Shown piece by piece: positions 1 through 9,299 of a DNA stretch of 64,000 nt (positions are counted from its first letter, which is position 1; every line of letters starts with the position of its first letter). This stretch comes from Actinomyces faecalis. Its GTDB lineage: Bacteria > Actinomycetota > Actinomycetes > Actinomycetales > Actinomycetaceae. The position numbers were made by a program, and so were the translations under genes. The stretch spans positions 1,736,001-1,800,000 of the forward strand of contig NZ_CP063418.1 of NCBI RefSeq assembly GCF_013184985.2, written 5' to 3'. Under the pieces are notes generated by a model. It ran no database searches, was not told where the DNA came from, and saw only the letters and a list, made by a program, of their open reading frames with translations.

Positions 1-59
1 TGGGACTCCGCCACTGTGTGCCTCCGCGCTTGGTACCGAGCCGCTTGGGCTCCCCGACC

Positions 60-78
60 CTCAACCTCAAGTTGAGGT
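60..78 (-). promoter_or_regulatory. Inverted repeat in the presumed ftsZ leader
   Basis: A perfect palindrome (ACCTCAA, one base, TTGAGGT) lies at 64-78, with overlapping CTCAAC/GTTGAG arms from 60. It sits in the 203-base gap after ftsQ, so on the minus strand it is just upstream of the gene that follows ftsQ, normally ftsZ. Similar CTCAA-rich inverted repeats occur before ftsZ in other Actinobacteria (from memory). It could also be a regulator binding site. A GC-rich hairpin possibility lies at about 120-140. Function is inferred. Confidence 0.45.
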
Positions 79-203
79 AGATACTTATGTCATTCTCTCG
101 ATGACGGGAGTAACGCTATGGGCCGGCAAGGCCCCCGGCCCGGATTTGGCTCGGCGTGTTCAGGGCGTGTTCTCCGCCTCCTGCCCGGCACTGAGCAGGA
201 CGC

Positions 204-1148
204 TCAGGACGTGGTCGGGCTGTGCGGCGAGGAGACGTCGTAGACGCTCGCCTCCTGTCCCAGCAGCACCTTGAGCACCTGGGCCTTGAGAGCCAGGTCC
301 TGGCTGTCGCCCCACTGCACCTTCGCCCCGCTGGCCAGGACCAGCGAGACCTGCCCCGACGACGAGGCGGAGCCGGAGACGACCTGGGCACGGGTGGCCA
401 CGTCGAGGGCACCCACGGTCTGCGCCACGGCAGCCACCTGGGTCCCGCTCAGCCCTGCCCCCTCCGGGTCGGTGACCTGGACGAGCCCCTGCGGAGCGGC
501 GTCCACGGTCTCCAGGACGACGGCGTCGCCGTCGAGCACCCGCCAGGTCCGGTCCACCTGGTGGGCCGCTACAGGAACCCGCATCGTCAGCGCGACCGAC
601 AGCCCGTGGGGCCAGGAGCGCGTGACCTGGGTCGAGCGAACCCGCACCAGAGCGTCGGTCACCGTCCGCCCCGCCTCACGCAGGTCCAGGCGCAGCAGGC
701 TCGTTCCCTCCTGCCCGGCCAGCAGGTCACGCACCTGCTGGGTCGAGACGGAGCCGTCAGAGCCCGAGACCGTGACCTGGGAGGTTCGCAGCCCCAGCAG
801 CGGGGAGAGCAGCAGCGCCCACACGACCACAGCAACCACCACGAGGACCGCGGCGCCAGTCCGCACGCGCCGCCGTCGCAGCGCCCACAGCGCCCGACGA
901 CGCTCGGCCAGCCGGTCTGCCAGCCCCGTAGACACCACCCGGTCACGGGCGGTGCCGGTGTCCGCCTGCTCACGCTCCCCCCGGCGCCCGTACAGGGACA
1001 GGTCCGTGCTGCCGTCATGACGCCACGGCTCCCGAGGGCTCGTCACCTCCCCACGAGACGGCGCCCGCAGGGCGTCGGCCTCTCCAAGGGCCTGGCGCCC
1101 AGGTTGCCCGGAGGAAGGCTCAGGCCGCGGCGCGCTGGGCTTCCTCAC
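204..1148 (-). CDS. ftsQ: Cell division protein FtsQ
   Basis: FtsQ is a bitopic membrane protein that links early and late divisome proteins (FtsZ/FtsA side with FtsB/FtsL/FtsW/FtsI). The product is 314 residues: a long basic cytoplasmic N-terminus, one membrane segment at about residues 98-118, then a POTRA-like and FtsQ domain outside. The start chosen is GTG at 1148, because it overlaps the murC stop as GTGA and has GGGGAGG five bases upstream. An in-frame start at 1187 would run 43 bases into murC. It is the last dcw gene seen; ftsZ should follow past position 1. The family assignment rests on position as well as sequence, since FtsQ is poorly conserved. Confidence 0.9.
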   Translation of the reverse strand: MRKPSAPRPEPSSGQPGRQALGEADALRAPSRGEVTSPREPWRHDGSTDLSLYGRRGEREQADTGTARDRVVSTGLADRLAERRRALWALRRRRVRTGAAVLVVVAVVVWALLLSPLLGLRTSQVTVSGSDGSVSTQQVRDLLAGQEGTSLLRLDLREAGRTVTDALVRVRSTQVTRSWPHGLSVALTMRVPVAAHQVDRTWRVLDGDAVVLETVDAAPQGLVQVTDPEGAGLSGTQVAAVAQTVGALDVATRAQVVSGSASSSGQVSLVLASGAKVQWGDSQDLALKAQVLKVLLGQEASVYDVSSPHSPTTS

Positions 1149-2638
1149 GCTACCTCCCCGCCCGAGTCGCCCGGAGCACGCTCGCACAGACGTGCGAGCG
1201 CCACCTGGCCCATCTCCGTGACGTCGCCGGCCCCTACCGTCAGCAGCAGGTCACCGGGCCGCGCCATGTCAGCCAGGCTGCGCGCCGCCTCGACGCGGTC
1301 CGCCACGTACCGGGCCGTGCCAGGCGCCTTCTCGCTCACCAGGCGGCCGGTGACCTGCGGGTAGTCCTCCTGCGTCTCCCGGGCCGGGTAGACGGCGGTG
1401 ACGACGGCGACGTCCGCCAGCCCCAGCGCCTGGCCGAAACGCTCGGCGAAGGCCTGGGTACGCGAGAACAGGTGGGGCTGGAAGAGCACCAGGACCCGTC
1501 CGCCCCGGGCTGCGGCGACCTCACGTGCCGCCCGCAGCAGCGCCTCGATCTCTGTGGGGTGGTGGGCGTAGTCGTCGACAACGCGCACGCCGCCGGCCTC
1601 ACCACGGTCCTCGAAGCGCCGCCGGGTCCCACCGAAGGAGGCCAGGGCCCTCGCCATCTGCTGCTCGTCCACCTCCAGCTCCAGGCCGCAGGCCCATGCA
1701 GCAGCGGCGTCAAGGGCCACGTGCTCGCCGGGAGCCGACAGCCTCAGCTCCACAGGCTCCTCGTGCGTGGTCGCGCTCGTCCAGCGGACCAGGCTGGAGC
1801 GGGTACCCGTGGCCAGGTGCTCGTGTATCTGCAGCTCGACGTGAGCCTCACCGACAAGACCCTGACCAGGGAGCTCAGCCGGCGTGCAGCACCCGTAGGT
1901 CACCACGCGTCGTCCCTCCTCGGCGACGGCCAGCGCCAGCGCCAGCGCACCAGGGTCCTGCGTGCAGGAGATGAGCAGGCCGCCGGGCACCAGCGCGCGG
2001 GCGAAGTCGAGGAAGGCGCTCTCGAAGGCCTCACGCGTGCCATAGGTGTCCAGGTGGTCAGGCTCGACGTTCGTGACGATCTCGACCGCCGGGGTGTAAT
2101 TGAGGAAGGAGCGGTCGGACTCGTCGGCCTCGGCGACGAAGGCCGGCCCCGTGCCCAGGTGCGCACCGCTGCCCAGCGCGCGCACGACCCCACCGATCGC
2201 GAAGGAGGGGTCCTGGCCGACGGCGGTCAGCGCCTCCGCCAGCATCCCTGAGGTCGTGGTCTTGCCGTGGGCTCCGGCCACCGCGACCATGCGCCGGCCT
2301 CGGGCCGCCAGGGCCAGGGCCTGGGACCGGTGGATGACCTCCTGGCCCCGGGCTCGGGCCTCAGCCACCTCAGGGTTGGTCTCCTTGATCGCCGTGGAGA
2401 CCACGACGGTGGCCTGTTCCGGAACCGCCGCAGCGTCATGCCCCACGTACACCTTCAGCCCCTGGGCCCGCAGCTGCTCCAGCGCCGGACCGGAGCTGGC
2501 GTCGGAGCCCGTCACGTCTGCTCCCTGCTCAGCCAGGAGCTGAGCCAGGACGCTCATTCCCGCCCCCCCGACCCCGATGAGGTGGAAGGCACGACCGGTC
2601 AGGGCCTGGCCGTCAGAGTCCTCGTGCGTCGTCGTCAT
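1145..2638 (-). CDS. murC: UDP-N-acetylmuramate--L-alanine ligase MurC
   Basis: MurC is the cytoplasmic ATP-dependent ligase that adds L-Ala to UDP-MurNAc, the first peptide step of the wall precursor. It has 497 residues. The N-terminal nucleotide-sugar motif GVGGAGMS is at 22-29 and the Mur-ligase P-loop GAHGKTTT is at 122-129. The middle and C-terminal ligase domains follow (EADESDRSFL, then DDYAHHPTEI). The start has GGGAGGAG upstream, and murG ends 15 bases before it. It overlaps ftsQ by four bases, implying translational coupling. Confidence 0.97.
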   Translation of the reverse strand: MTTTHEDSDGQALTGRAFHLIGVGGAGMSVLAQLLAEQGADVTGSDASSGPALEQLRAQGLKVYVGHDAAAVPEQATVVVSTAIKETNPEVAEARARGQEVIHRSQALALAARGRRMVAVAGAHGKTTTSGMLAEALTAVGQDPSFAIGGVVRALGSGAHLGTGPAFVAEADESDRSFLNYTPAVEIVTNVEPDHLDTYGTREAFESAFLDFARALVPGGLLISCTQDPGALALALAVAEEGRRVVTYGCCTPAELPGQGLVGEAHVELQIHEHLATGTRSSLVRWTSATTHEEPVELRLSAPGEHVALDAAAAWACGLELEVDEQQMARALASFGGTRRRFEDRGEAGGVRVVDDYAHHPTEIEALLRAAREVAAARGGRVLVLFQPHLFSRTQAFAERFGQALGLADVAVVTAVYPARETQEDYPQVTGRLVSEKAPGTARYVADRVEAARSLADMARPGDLLLTVGAGDVTEMGQVALARLCERAPGDSGGEVA

Positions 2639-2653
2639 CTGCTTTCTCCTCCC

Positions 2654-3853
2654 TCAGGCCTGGCCGGGACGGTGGCTGCTGACGGTCTCACGCACGAGCC
2701 TGGCCAGCCGGGCCGCACCGTCACGGACCCCGGTCGACGCGGCGGCCTGCGCCATCTGCGTACAGGCCGCAGGATCAGTCAGCACCTGGGTGAAGGAGAC
2801 GACTGCCTGGACGTCCAGCTGGGCGTCGGGCACCAGCCGTCCGCCGCCGGCCCGGACGACGTCGGCGGCGTTGAGGCGCTGCTCACCGTTGCCCACAGGC
2901 AGGGGCACGTAGAGGGCCGGCAGTCCCAGAGCGGTCAGCTCGGCCACCGTGCCCGCACCTGACCGGCAGATGACGCCGTCGGCGCAGGCGTAGGCCAGCT
3001 CCATCCGGGTGAGGTAGTCCAGGACGTGGTAGCGGCTGGCGTCCCGCTCGCTGATGCTGCCGCTGGCCGCTGCGGCCTCAAGCGCGTGACGCACCGCGCC
3101 GTCCTTGCCTCGGCCTGTCAGGTGCAGCACCTGCAGCTCGTGGGGCAGCCGTCCCAGGGCCTGGGTCAGGACCTCGTTGAGCCGCTGGGCTCCCAGCGAG
3201 CCCCCGGTGACCAGCAGGGTGGGCGCCTGCGGATCCAGTCCCAGGGCCTGGGCGCCCTCACGCCGGGTAAGGCCTGCCTCCTGGCTGGTCGCGCCCGCTG
3301 CGACCAGCTCGGCGATCGCCGGGCGCAGCGGCAGCCCGGTGACCTCCGTGCGGCCGTGACGGGCAGCCAGCGGCGTGGAGGCGAAGGTGAGGGCCACGGC
3401 GCTCGCCCAGCGGGCACCCAGGCGGTTGGCCAGGCCGGGCCGTGCGTTCTGCTCGTGGATCACGACCGGGAGGCCTGCCTGTCGCGCAGCGAGATAGGCC
3501 GGGGTGGACACGTAGCCACCAAAGCCGACGACGACGTCAGCCTCGATGCTCTCCAGGGCCTGACGCGCGGCTGCCACCGCCCCGCGCAGCCGTCCCGGCA
3601 GCCGTACCAGGGCCGGCCCCGGACGCCTGGGCATGGGCACGCGTGGCACGAGGGCGAGCTCGTAGCCTGCCTGCGGCACGAGCTCGGACTCCAGCCCCTC
3701 CTTCGTGCCCAGGACGAGCAGCCGCGTCTCCTGGCCGCCACCCAGAGCCGGGTCCCTCAGAGCCGCGGCCGTGGCCAGCAGCGGGTTGACGTGGCCGGCG
3801 GTACCGCCTCCGGCGAGCAGCACTCGAAGCGGGTGGTCCTGGGTGTCAGGCAC
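2654..3853 (-). CDS. murG: UDP-GlcNAc:lipid I N-acetylglucosaminyltransferase MurG
   Basis: MurG is a peripheral membrane GT28 enzyme that converts lipid I to lipid II. It has 399 residues, a little longer than usual because of inserts. The hallmark GGGTAGHVNP is at 15-24. A mid-protein HEQNARPGLANR segment and a C-terminal donor-site region (GSLGAQRLN; RSGAGTVAEL) are present. It starts with GTG, with GGAGG just upstream, and overlaps the end of ftsW by eight bases, so translation is probably coupled. Confidence 0.97.
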   Translation of the reverse strand: MPDTQDHPLRVLLAGGGTAGHVNPLLATAAALRDPALGGGQETRLLVLGTKEGLESELVPQAGYELALVPRVPMPRRPGPALVRLPGRLRGAVAAARQALESIEADVVVGFGGYVSTPAYLAARQAGLPVVIHEQNARPGLANRLGARWASAVALTFASTPLAARHGRTEVTGLPLRPAIAELVAAGATSQEAGLTRREGAQALGLDPQAPTLLVTGGSLGAQRLNEVLTQALGRLPHELQVLHLTGRGKDGAVRHALEAAAASGSISERDASRYHVLDYLTRMELAYACADGVICRSGAGTVAELTALGLPALYVPLPVGNGEQRLNAADVVRAGGGRLVPDAQLDVQAVVSFTQVLTDPAACTQMAQAAASTGVRDGAARLARLVRETVSSHRPGQA

Positions 3854-5111
3854 GGTTCCTCCTGCGGGATGTCACGACGGACAGGCTACGACGCACGGCC
3901 CCGGCCCTGGCCGCGAAGGCCTCGGGCGCGCCGGGCTCCTGACGCGCGAAGGACAGCAGCACGCCGATGGCCAGGAGCACGAAGATGAGCGAGGACCCGC
4001 CTGCGCTGATCAGCGGCAGAGGCACGCCCAGCACCGGCAGCAGCCCGACGACGACGCTCATGTTGACCAGCGCCTGCCCCACGATCCAGGCCATGATGCC
4101 ACCGGTCACCACCGAGACGTACAGGTCGTTGCTGCGGCGGATGATGCGCACGCAGCACCAGCCCACCACGGCAAAGAGCACGATGACGACGACGGTGCCT
4201 ACCAGGCCCAGCTCCTCGCCCAGCACGGCGAAGACGTAGTCGGAGTCGGCCTGGGTGAGGTAGCCCCACTTCTGCCGGGAGGAGCCGGGCCCCACCCCGC
4301 CCCAGCCACCGGTCCCCATGGCGTAGCGGCCGTGGAGAGGCTGGTAGCCCACGTCCAGAGGGTCGGAGCCGGAGGGGTTGAGCCAGGCCATGATGCGCGC
4401 ACGCCGGTTGGCCGAGAGCATCGTTCCCGCGGCGAAGCCCACCAGGCCCACTCCCCCCAGCACGAGGAACCAGCCTCGTCCCAGACCAGCCATCCACAGC
4501 GCCCCGGCCATGAGCATGGCCATGATGACCACGGTGCCCAGGTCACCGCCGCCCAGGACGAGCGTGATGGCTGCCGCTGCCGGCGCGAGCATGAGCAGGG
4601 TGCTCCTGACCGAGGAGAACCGACCGCCGCGGCGCGCCACGGCCCACCCGGTGTACAGCGCCAGCCCGAGCTTGATGAACTCCGAGGGCTGGGCGGTACC
4701 GATGAGAGGCACCGCCACCCAGTTGCAGTTCCCGCCGGCGCAGCGACTGGCCCCGGGGACGAAGACCAGGCACTGCAGCGCCATCGACGTCGCCAGCACC
4801 GGCAGCGTCACCTTCTTGAGCAACGGGATCGTGGCACGCGAGGCGGCGAGCATGGCGGCCAGGCCCACCAGCGCGATGACCAGGTAGCGAGCGAAGGCTG
4901 CGTAGGCGTTTCCGCCCTGAGCCGCTACCGTCACCGACTGGACCGAGAAGACCATGATCAGGCCCAGGACCAGCAGGAACAAGGAGGAGATGAGCAGCGT
5001 GTAGTAGGTCAGGGAGGCCTTCTCCCCCGGCACCGGGCCGTCCGGCCCGGTCAGGGTCCGCCACCACGGGCGTGAGCGCTGCGAGCGTGCCTGAGGCTGG
5101 TCCTGCCTCAT
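3846..5111 (-). CDS. ftsW: Septal peptidoglycan glycosyltransferase FtsW (SEDS)
   Basis: FtsW is the SEDS-family polymerase that builds septal glycan strands with its partner FtsI, which is encoded in the same cluster. The product has 421 residues with about ten hydrophobic segments. A charged loop near residues 285-300 (DSDYVFAVLGEELG) carries the acidic residues typical of SEDS proteins, and PLPLISAGGSS lies near the C-terminus. The ends are basic and cytoplasmic. It overlaps murD by four bases (ATGA) and murG by eight. RodA is a paralogue, but the dcw position favours FtsW. Confidence 0.95.
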   Translation of the reverse strand: MRQDQPQARSQRSRPWWRTLTGPDGPVPGEKASLTYYTLLISSLFLLVLGLIMVFSVQSVTVAAQGGNAYAAFARYLVIALVGLAAMLAASRATIPLLKKVTLPVLATSMALQCLVFVPGASRCAGGNCNWVAVPLIGTAQPSEFIKLGLALYTGWAVARRGGRFSSVRSTLLMLAPAAAAITLVLGGGDLGTVVIMAMLMAGALWMAGLGRGWFLVLGGVGLVGFAAGTMLSANRRARIMAWLNPSGSDPLDVGYQPLHGRYAMGTGGWGGVGPGSSRQKWGYLTQADSDYVFAVLGEELGLVGTVVVIVLFAVVGWCCVRIIRRSNDLYVSVVTGGIMAWIVGQALVNMSVVVGLLPVLGVPLPLISAGGSSLIFVLLAIGVLLSFARQEPGAPEAFAARAGAVRRSLSVVTSRRRNRA

Positions 5112-6655
5112 GGCTGACGGTCCTGGTCGTCCTGCACCGTGCGACCTGCCTGGCCGGCTCCTGCCTGGAGGCGTGCGGCACGGGCGAACAGGTCACCGCG
5201 CTCGGCATAGCTGCGGAACTGGTCCCAGGAGGCTGCAGCGGGCGCCAGCAGCACCGTGTCGCCGCTGCGCGCCGTGGCGGCGGCCAGGCGGACCGCCTCG
5301 TCCATGACCTCGCCAGGCTCGCCCGGCCGTACCACGGTCAGAGGCACCTGGGGCGCCTCGTCCTGGAGGGCCTGGACCACCTCGGTCGGGTCGGCCCCGA
5401 TGACGACGGCGCCGCGCAGGTAGCCTCGCACGCTCGCCACGAGGGGGTGCAGGTCCGCGCCCTTGGTGTCACCTCCGACGATCCACACGGCCGTGCCCGG
5501 CTCCACCGAGGTCAGCGCGGCCCTGGCAGAGTGGGCGTTGGTGGCCTTGGAGTCGTCCACCCAGGTCACGCCGTCGCCCTGCGCCACCGTCACCAGACGG
5601 TGCGCACCGGGCACGAAGGCGCGTAGCCCGCGGGCCACGCAGCCGGGGTCAGCCTGCACCCGGTCGTGAGCCAGCGCCAGGCTCGCCGCGGCCAGGGCGT
5701 CTGCCACGACGTGGGCAGGAAGCCTTCCGGACCGTCCGCCCGGGGCCAGGTGCTCCAGGTCTGCCAGGGTCGCCAGCTCGGCTGCCTCGTGGTGACGACG
5801 GGGGTACCAGGCCCGGTCCACCATGACGTCCTCAACCAGGCCTACCTGGCCCGGCCCAGGCGCTCCCAGGCCGAAGCCGACGGCGCGGCAGCCCTCGACG
5901 ACGTCGGCCTCCTCGACCATGCGCAGCGTGGCGGGGTCAGCCAGGTTGTAGACCACGCCGCGCTGGGCGTGGGTATAGACGCGGGCCTTGTCAGCGGCGT
6001 AGGCCTCCATGCTCCCGTGCCAGTCCAGGTGGTCCGCCGACAGGTTGAGGCAGGCAGCAGCCAGGGGGCTCAGGCTGTGGGTGGCGTGCAGCTGGAAGCT
6101 GGACAGCTCAACGGCCAGGGCGTCCGCCTTGCCCTCGGCGACCACCGAGATCGTGGGTACGCCGATGTTGCCCACGGCTGGGGCGCTCATCCCTGCGGCG
6201 GTGAGGATCGCTGAGAGCATGCCGACCGTCGTCGTCTTGCCGTCAGTCCCGGTCACCGTGATCCAGGGGACCTCGGGCCGGGTCGAGCGGTGCAGGCGCC
6301 AGGCCAGCTCGATCTCGCTCCAGGTCTCGATACCTCGCGCGCGAGCAGCCTGCATGAGCGCGCCGGTAGCCGGCACCCCGGGAGAGACCACGAGCAGGCG
6401 CAGGTCCGAGCTGACCAGGGCCTGGGCCAGGGCGGCGTCGTCACCGACAGCGGCTGCCACGGGCCTCGTGCCGGCTGGAAGCGCCTGGACCGCGTCCTGC
6501 CGGGAGTCGAAGACCGAGACCCGGGCGCCCAGGGCCGACAGGACCTCGACGACGGCGGTGCCGGTGCGTCCCAGCCCCACGACGCCCACCTGGGCCCCGG
6601 CCAGGTCCTTGACGATGTCGCTGCTCTCGTACGTGACGGCGTTCGTGGTGCTCAC
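5108..6655 (-). CDS. murD: UDP-N-acetylmuramoyl-L-alanine--D-glutamate ligase MurD
   Basis: MurD adds D-Glu to UDP-MurNAc-L-Ala in the cytoplasm. It has 515 residues, longer than most MurD proteins because of an Ala-rich insert. It shows an N-terminal dinucleotide-like GLGRTG, the P-loop TGTDGKTTT near residues 133-142, a central NLSADHLDWHGS motif and a C-terminal DDSKATNAHSA motif. The end overlaps ftsW by four bases. About 70 bases separate its start from mraY, with nothing recognisable in them. Confidence 0.96.
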   Translation of the reverse strand: MSTTNAVTYESSDIVKDLAGAQVGVVGLGRTGTAVVEVLSALGARVSVFDSRQDAVQALPAGTRPVAAAVGDDAALAQALVSSDLRLLVVSPGVPATGALMQAARARGIETWSEIELAWRLHRSTRPEVPWITVTGTDGKTTTVGMLSAILTAAGMSAPAVGNIGVPTISVVAEGKADALAVELSSFQLHATHSLSPLAAACLNLSADHLDWHGSMEAYAADKARVYTHAQRGVVYNLADPATLRMVEEADVVEGCRAVGFGLGAPGPGQVGLVEDVMVDRAWYPRRHHEAAELATLADLEHLAPGGRSGRLPAHVVADALAAASLALAHDRVQADPGCVARGLRAFVPGAHRLVTVAQGDGVTWVDDSKATNAHSARAALTSVEPGTAVWIVGGDTKGADLHPLVASVRGYLRGAVVIGADPTEVVQALQDEAPQVPLTVVRPGEPGEVMDEAVRLAAATARSGDTVLLAPAAASWDQFRSYAERGDLFARAARLQAGAGQAGRTVQDDQDRQP

Positions 6656-6724
6656 GGCTCCTTGCTGGCGTGGTGACGGGGTTGACTGGCTCTCAGCGGG
6701 CGGACCGCGACGACCTGCGCACGG

Positions 6725-7813
6725 TCAGGCCATCCAGTACTCCGCGTAGAACAGGCCGAGACCGGCGACCACGCAGACCCCGGCCACGATCCAGAAACGG
6801 ATGACGACGTTGACCTCGGTCCACCCCAGCAGCTCGAAGTGGTGGTGGATCGGCGCCATGCGGAAGACGCGCCTGCGCGTGGCCTTGAAGGAGGCGACCT
6901 GGATGACGTCGGAGAGGACCTCGGCCAGGAACAACCCACCGATGACCACGGCGAGGAACTCGGTACGTGTCAGGATCGACAGCCCGGCGAAGGCTCCCCC
7001 CAGCGCCAGGGAGCCGGTGTCTCCCATGAAGATCTTCGCCGGTGAGGCGTTCCACCACAGGAAGCCGAAGCAGGCTCCCATCAGGGCCGCCGCGATCATG
7101 GCCAGGTCACGAGGGTCACGCACCTGGTAGCACATGGTGGCCACGGTGTCGGTGTGCGCGTACTGGCAGGACTGGTTGGACTGCCACACGCCGATGAGGG
7201 TGTAGGCGGCGAAGACCATCGCACAGGCCCCGGCAGCCAGGCCGTCCAGCCCGTCGGTGAGGTTGACGGCGTTGGACCAGGCGGTGATGAGGAAGTTCGC
7301 CCACAGGACGAACAGGACGATCCCCACAACCGCTCCCCCGGCGGCCAGGTCGATGCTGGAGTCGCGGGCGAAGGAGATGCGGGTCGAGGCAGGGGTCAGC
7401 CCGTTGCGGTCGGCGAAGAAGAGCGCGGCGACGGCGAAGACGATGCCGATCAGGGCCTGGCCGACGATCTTCTGCCAGGCCTTGAGCCCGAGCGAGCGCT
7501 GGCGGGAGATCTTCTCGAAGTCGTCCAGGAAGCCGATCAGCCCCAGTCCGACCACGAGGAAGAGCAGCAGCACGCCAGAGGCACGAGGGACCCGCATCTC
7601 GACCAGGTTCGCCACCGCGTAACCCAGCACGGTGGCCACGATGATGACGAGGCCACCCATCGTGGGAGTGCCACGCTTGGTGAAGTGCCCCTTCGGCCCG
7701 TCCTGACGGATGAACTGCCCGTACTCGCGCGCGTGCAGGAAGCGGATCAGCAGCGGGGTGCCCAGAAGCGAGATCATGAGCCCCACCGCGGCGGAGACGA
7801 GGATCGCAGTCAC
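6725..7813 (-). CDS. mraY: Phospho-MurNAc-pentapeptide transferase MraY
   Basis: MraY is the polytopic membrane enzyme that joins phospho-MurNAc-pentapeptide to undecaprenyl phosphate, making lipid I. It has 362 residues, the usual length. Conserved motifs are LDDFE at 96-100, NLTDGLDGLA at 184-193, FMGDTGSLALGG, and the cytoplasmic PIHHHFELLGW near the C-terminus. Catalytic acidic residues of the family fall in these motifs. The murF stop lies four bases upstream of its start, so it is an internal gene of the dcw operon. Confidence 0.97.
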   Translation of the reverse strand: MTAILVSAAVGLMISLLGTPLLIRFLHAREYGQFIRQDGPKGHFTKRGTPTMGGLVIIVATVLGYAVANLVEMRVPRASGVLLLFLVVGLGLIGFLDDFEKISRQRSLGLKAWQKIVGQALIGIVFAVAALFFADRNGLTPASTRISFARDSSIDLAAGGAVVGIVLFVLWANFLITAWSNAVNLTDGLDGLAAGACAMVFAAYTLIGVWQSNQSCQYAHTDTVATMCYQVRDPRDLAMIAAALMGACFGFLWWNASPAKIFMGDTGSLALGGAFAGLSILTRTEFLAVVIGGLFLAEVLSDVIQVASFKATRRRVFRMAPIHHHFELLGWTEVNVVIRFWIVAGVCVVAGLGLFYAEYWMA

Positions 7814-7817
7814 AGGC

Positions 7818-9299
7818 CTAGTCCTCCTTGTCAGTGGCGGTCAGGTGATCGGCTACGCGCCAGGCACCCGAACCGTTCGAGCCCTTGACCAGGACGGCGT
7901 CCCGGGGTCGTAAGGGTGACTGGTCGGAGTCCAGCAGCTCGATCGCCGACTGTACGTCAGGCAGCTCGATCGTGCGCACCCCGGCCTGGCCCGCCGCCTG
8001 CGCGGCTGGTGCGGCCCCCTGACCGATCGTGACAAGCACCTGCGCCCCGGCCGCCGCGACAAGCTCACCCGTACGGGCGTGGTCCGCCTGGCTGGCGCTG
8101 CCCAGCTCCAGCATCTCGGAGATGATGACCACACGACGACGGTCTCCCGCCAGCGACGGCAGAGCCTGCAAGGCAGCGGTCATGGAGTCGATGTTGGCGT
8201 TGTAGGAGTCGTCGACCACCAGCAGGCTCCCGCGCTCACACACGTCCATCCGGTGCGGGCTCTCCATGCCTGCGCCGGCCAGCCCCTGGACCACGTGCGA
8301 GGGCTCCAGGCCCGCGGCCAGGCACAGACCGGCTGCAGCCAGGGCGTTGGCCACGTTGTGCCGTCCCGGCAGGCCGAGTCTCAGGCGCTGAGGCTGGGCG
8401 CCGGGCAGGTGAAGGTCGAGCACCGCGTGGGCCTGCTCGTCCAGCTCGACGTCGCAGGCGCGCAGGTCTGCTGCGGGGTCACCGTCAGCGGAGAAGGTGA
8501 GCACACGTCCGGGAGCGAGCTCTCGCATGGCGGCTGCCCTCGGGTCGTCCAGGTTGAGCACCGCGACCCCGGTGGGAAGCAGACCGGTGACGATCTCGCT
8601 CTTGGCGCGTGCCACGCCGTCGACCGACCTGAAGCCGCCCATGTGGGCGTGCCCGATCATGAGGACCGCCGCCGCGTCCAGCGGAGCGATCGAGGTGAGG
8701 TAGTCGATGTGCCCCGGCCCTGAGGCCCCCATCTCCAGCACCAGGTAGCGCGTGGTGGGCTGCGCCCTCAGGACCGTCAGGGGCAGGCCGATCTCGTTGT
8801 TGAAGCTGGCCACCGGAGCGACCGTGGGAGCCTGGGCCGCCAGGACCTGACGGGTCAGGTCCTTGGTCGTGGTCTTGCCGACCGATCCCGTCATCGCGAC
8901 CACGCTCAGGGTCTGTCCTCGCTCAGCCGCCTGCTCGCGCAGCCGAGCCAGGTGCGCGCGAGCCAGGCCTCCTAGCGCCTCCACCGTGTCCGGGACGACG
9001 ACCAGCGGCAGGGAGTCAGGGTCCCGACCGGCCTCGGCCATCGCCGAGCGCACGGCGTTGACGTCACTGACCAGCGCGGCCACGGCACCCTGGGCCGCAG
9101 CCGCGGGTACGTGCCGGTGCCCGTCAGTGCGCTCTCCGACGACGGCGACGAACAGCGACCCCTGACCAGCCTGCCGGGAGTCGGTGACGACATCGGTCAC
9201 GGTCGGGGCACCCGCTGCGCCGTCCCCGGCAGCCTGGACCGAGTCCGTGAGCACGCCCCCGGACATCGCGGCGATCTCACGCAAGGTGCGGTCAGTCAT
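7818..9299 (-). CDS. murF: UDP-MurNAc-tripeptide--D-Ala-D-Ala ligase MurF
   Basis: MurF adds the D-Ala-D-Ala dipeptide, completing the UDP-MurNAc-pentapeptide. It has 493 residues. The N-terminal substrate domain includes TDSRQ; the P-loop GSVGKTTTKD is at 138-147; then come SFNNEIGLPLT, VLEMGASGPGHI and the C-terminal DDSYNAN motif. The start overlaps the murE stop by eight bases, which indicates coupling. No alternative family fits. Confidence 0.96.
   Translation of the reverse strand: MTDRTLREIAAMSGGVLTDSVQAAGDGAAGAPTVTDVVTDSRQAGQGSLFVAVVGERTDGHRHVPAAAAQGAVAALVSDVNAVRSAMAEAGRDPDSLPLVVVPDTVEALGGLARAHLARLREQAAERGQTLSVVAMTGSVGKTTTKDLTRQVLAAQAPTVAPVASFNNEIGLPLTVLRAQPTTRYLVLEMGASGPGHIDYLTSIAPLDAAAVLMIGHAHMGGFRSVDGVARAKSEIVTGLLPTGVAVLNLDDPRAAAMRELAPGRVLTFSADGDPAADLRACDVELDEQAHAVLDLHLPGAQPQRLRLGLPGRHNVANALAAAGLCLAAGLEPSHVVQGLAGAGMESPHRMDVCERGSLLVVDDSYNANIDSMTAALQALPSLAGDRRRVVIISEMLELGSASQADHARTGELVAAAGAQVLVTIGQGAAPAAQAAGQAGVRTIELPDVQSAIELLDSDQSPLRPRDAVLVKGSNGSGAWRVADHLTATDKED

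Noticed and set aside
1149..1187. Longer FtsQ start at 1187
   Set aside because: It would overlap murC by 43 bases and lacks the GGGGAGG placed before GTG 1148.
3705..5075. A 456-codon plus-strand open frame opposite ftsW and murG
   Set aside because: It is the antisense of real, motif-bearing genes in GC-rich DNA; its composition is low-complexity (His/Asp/Arg/Gln) and it has no family or ribosome binding site.
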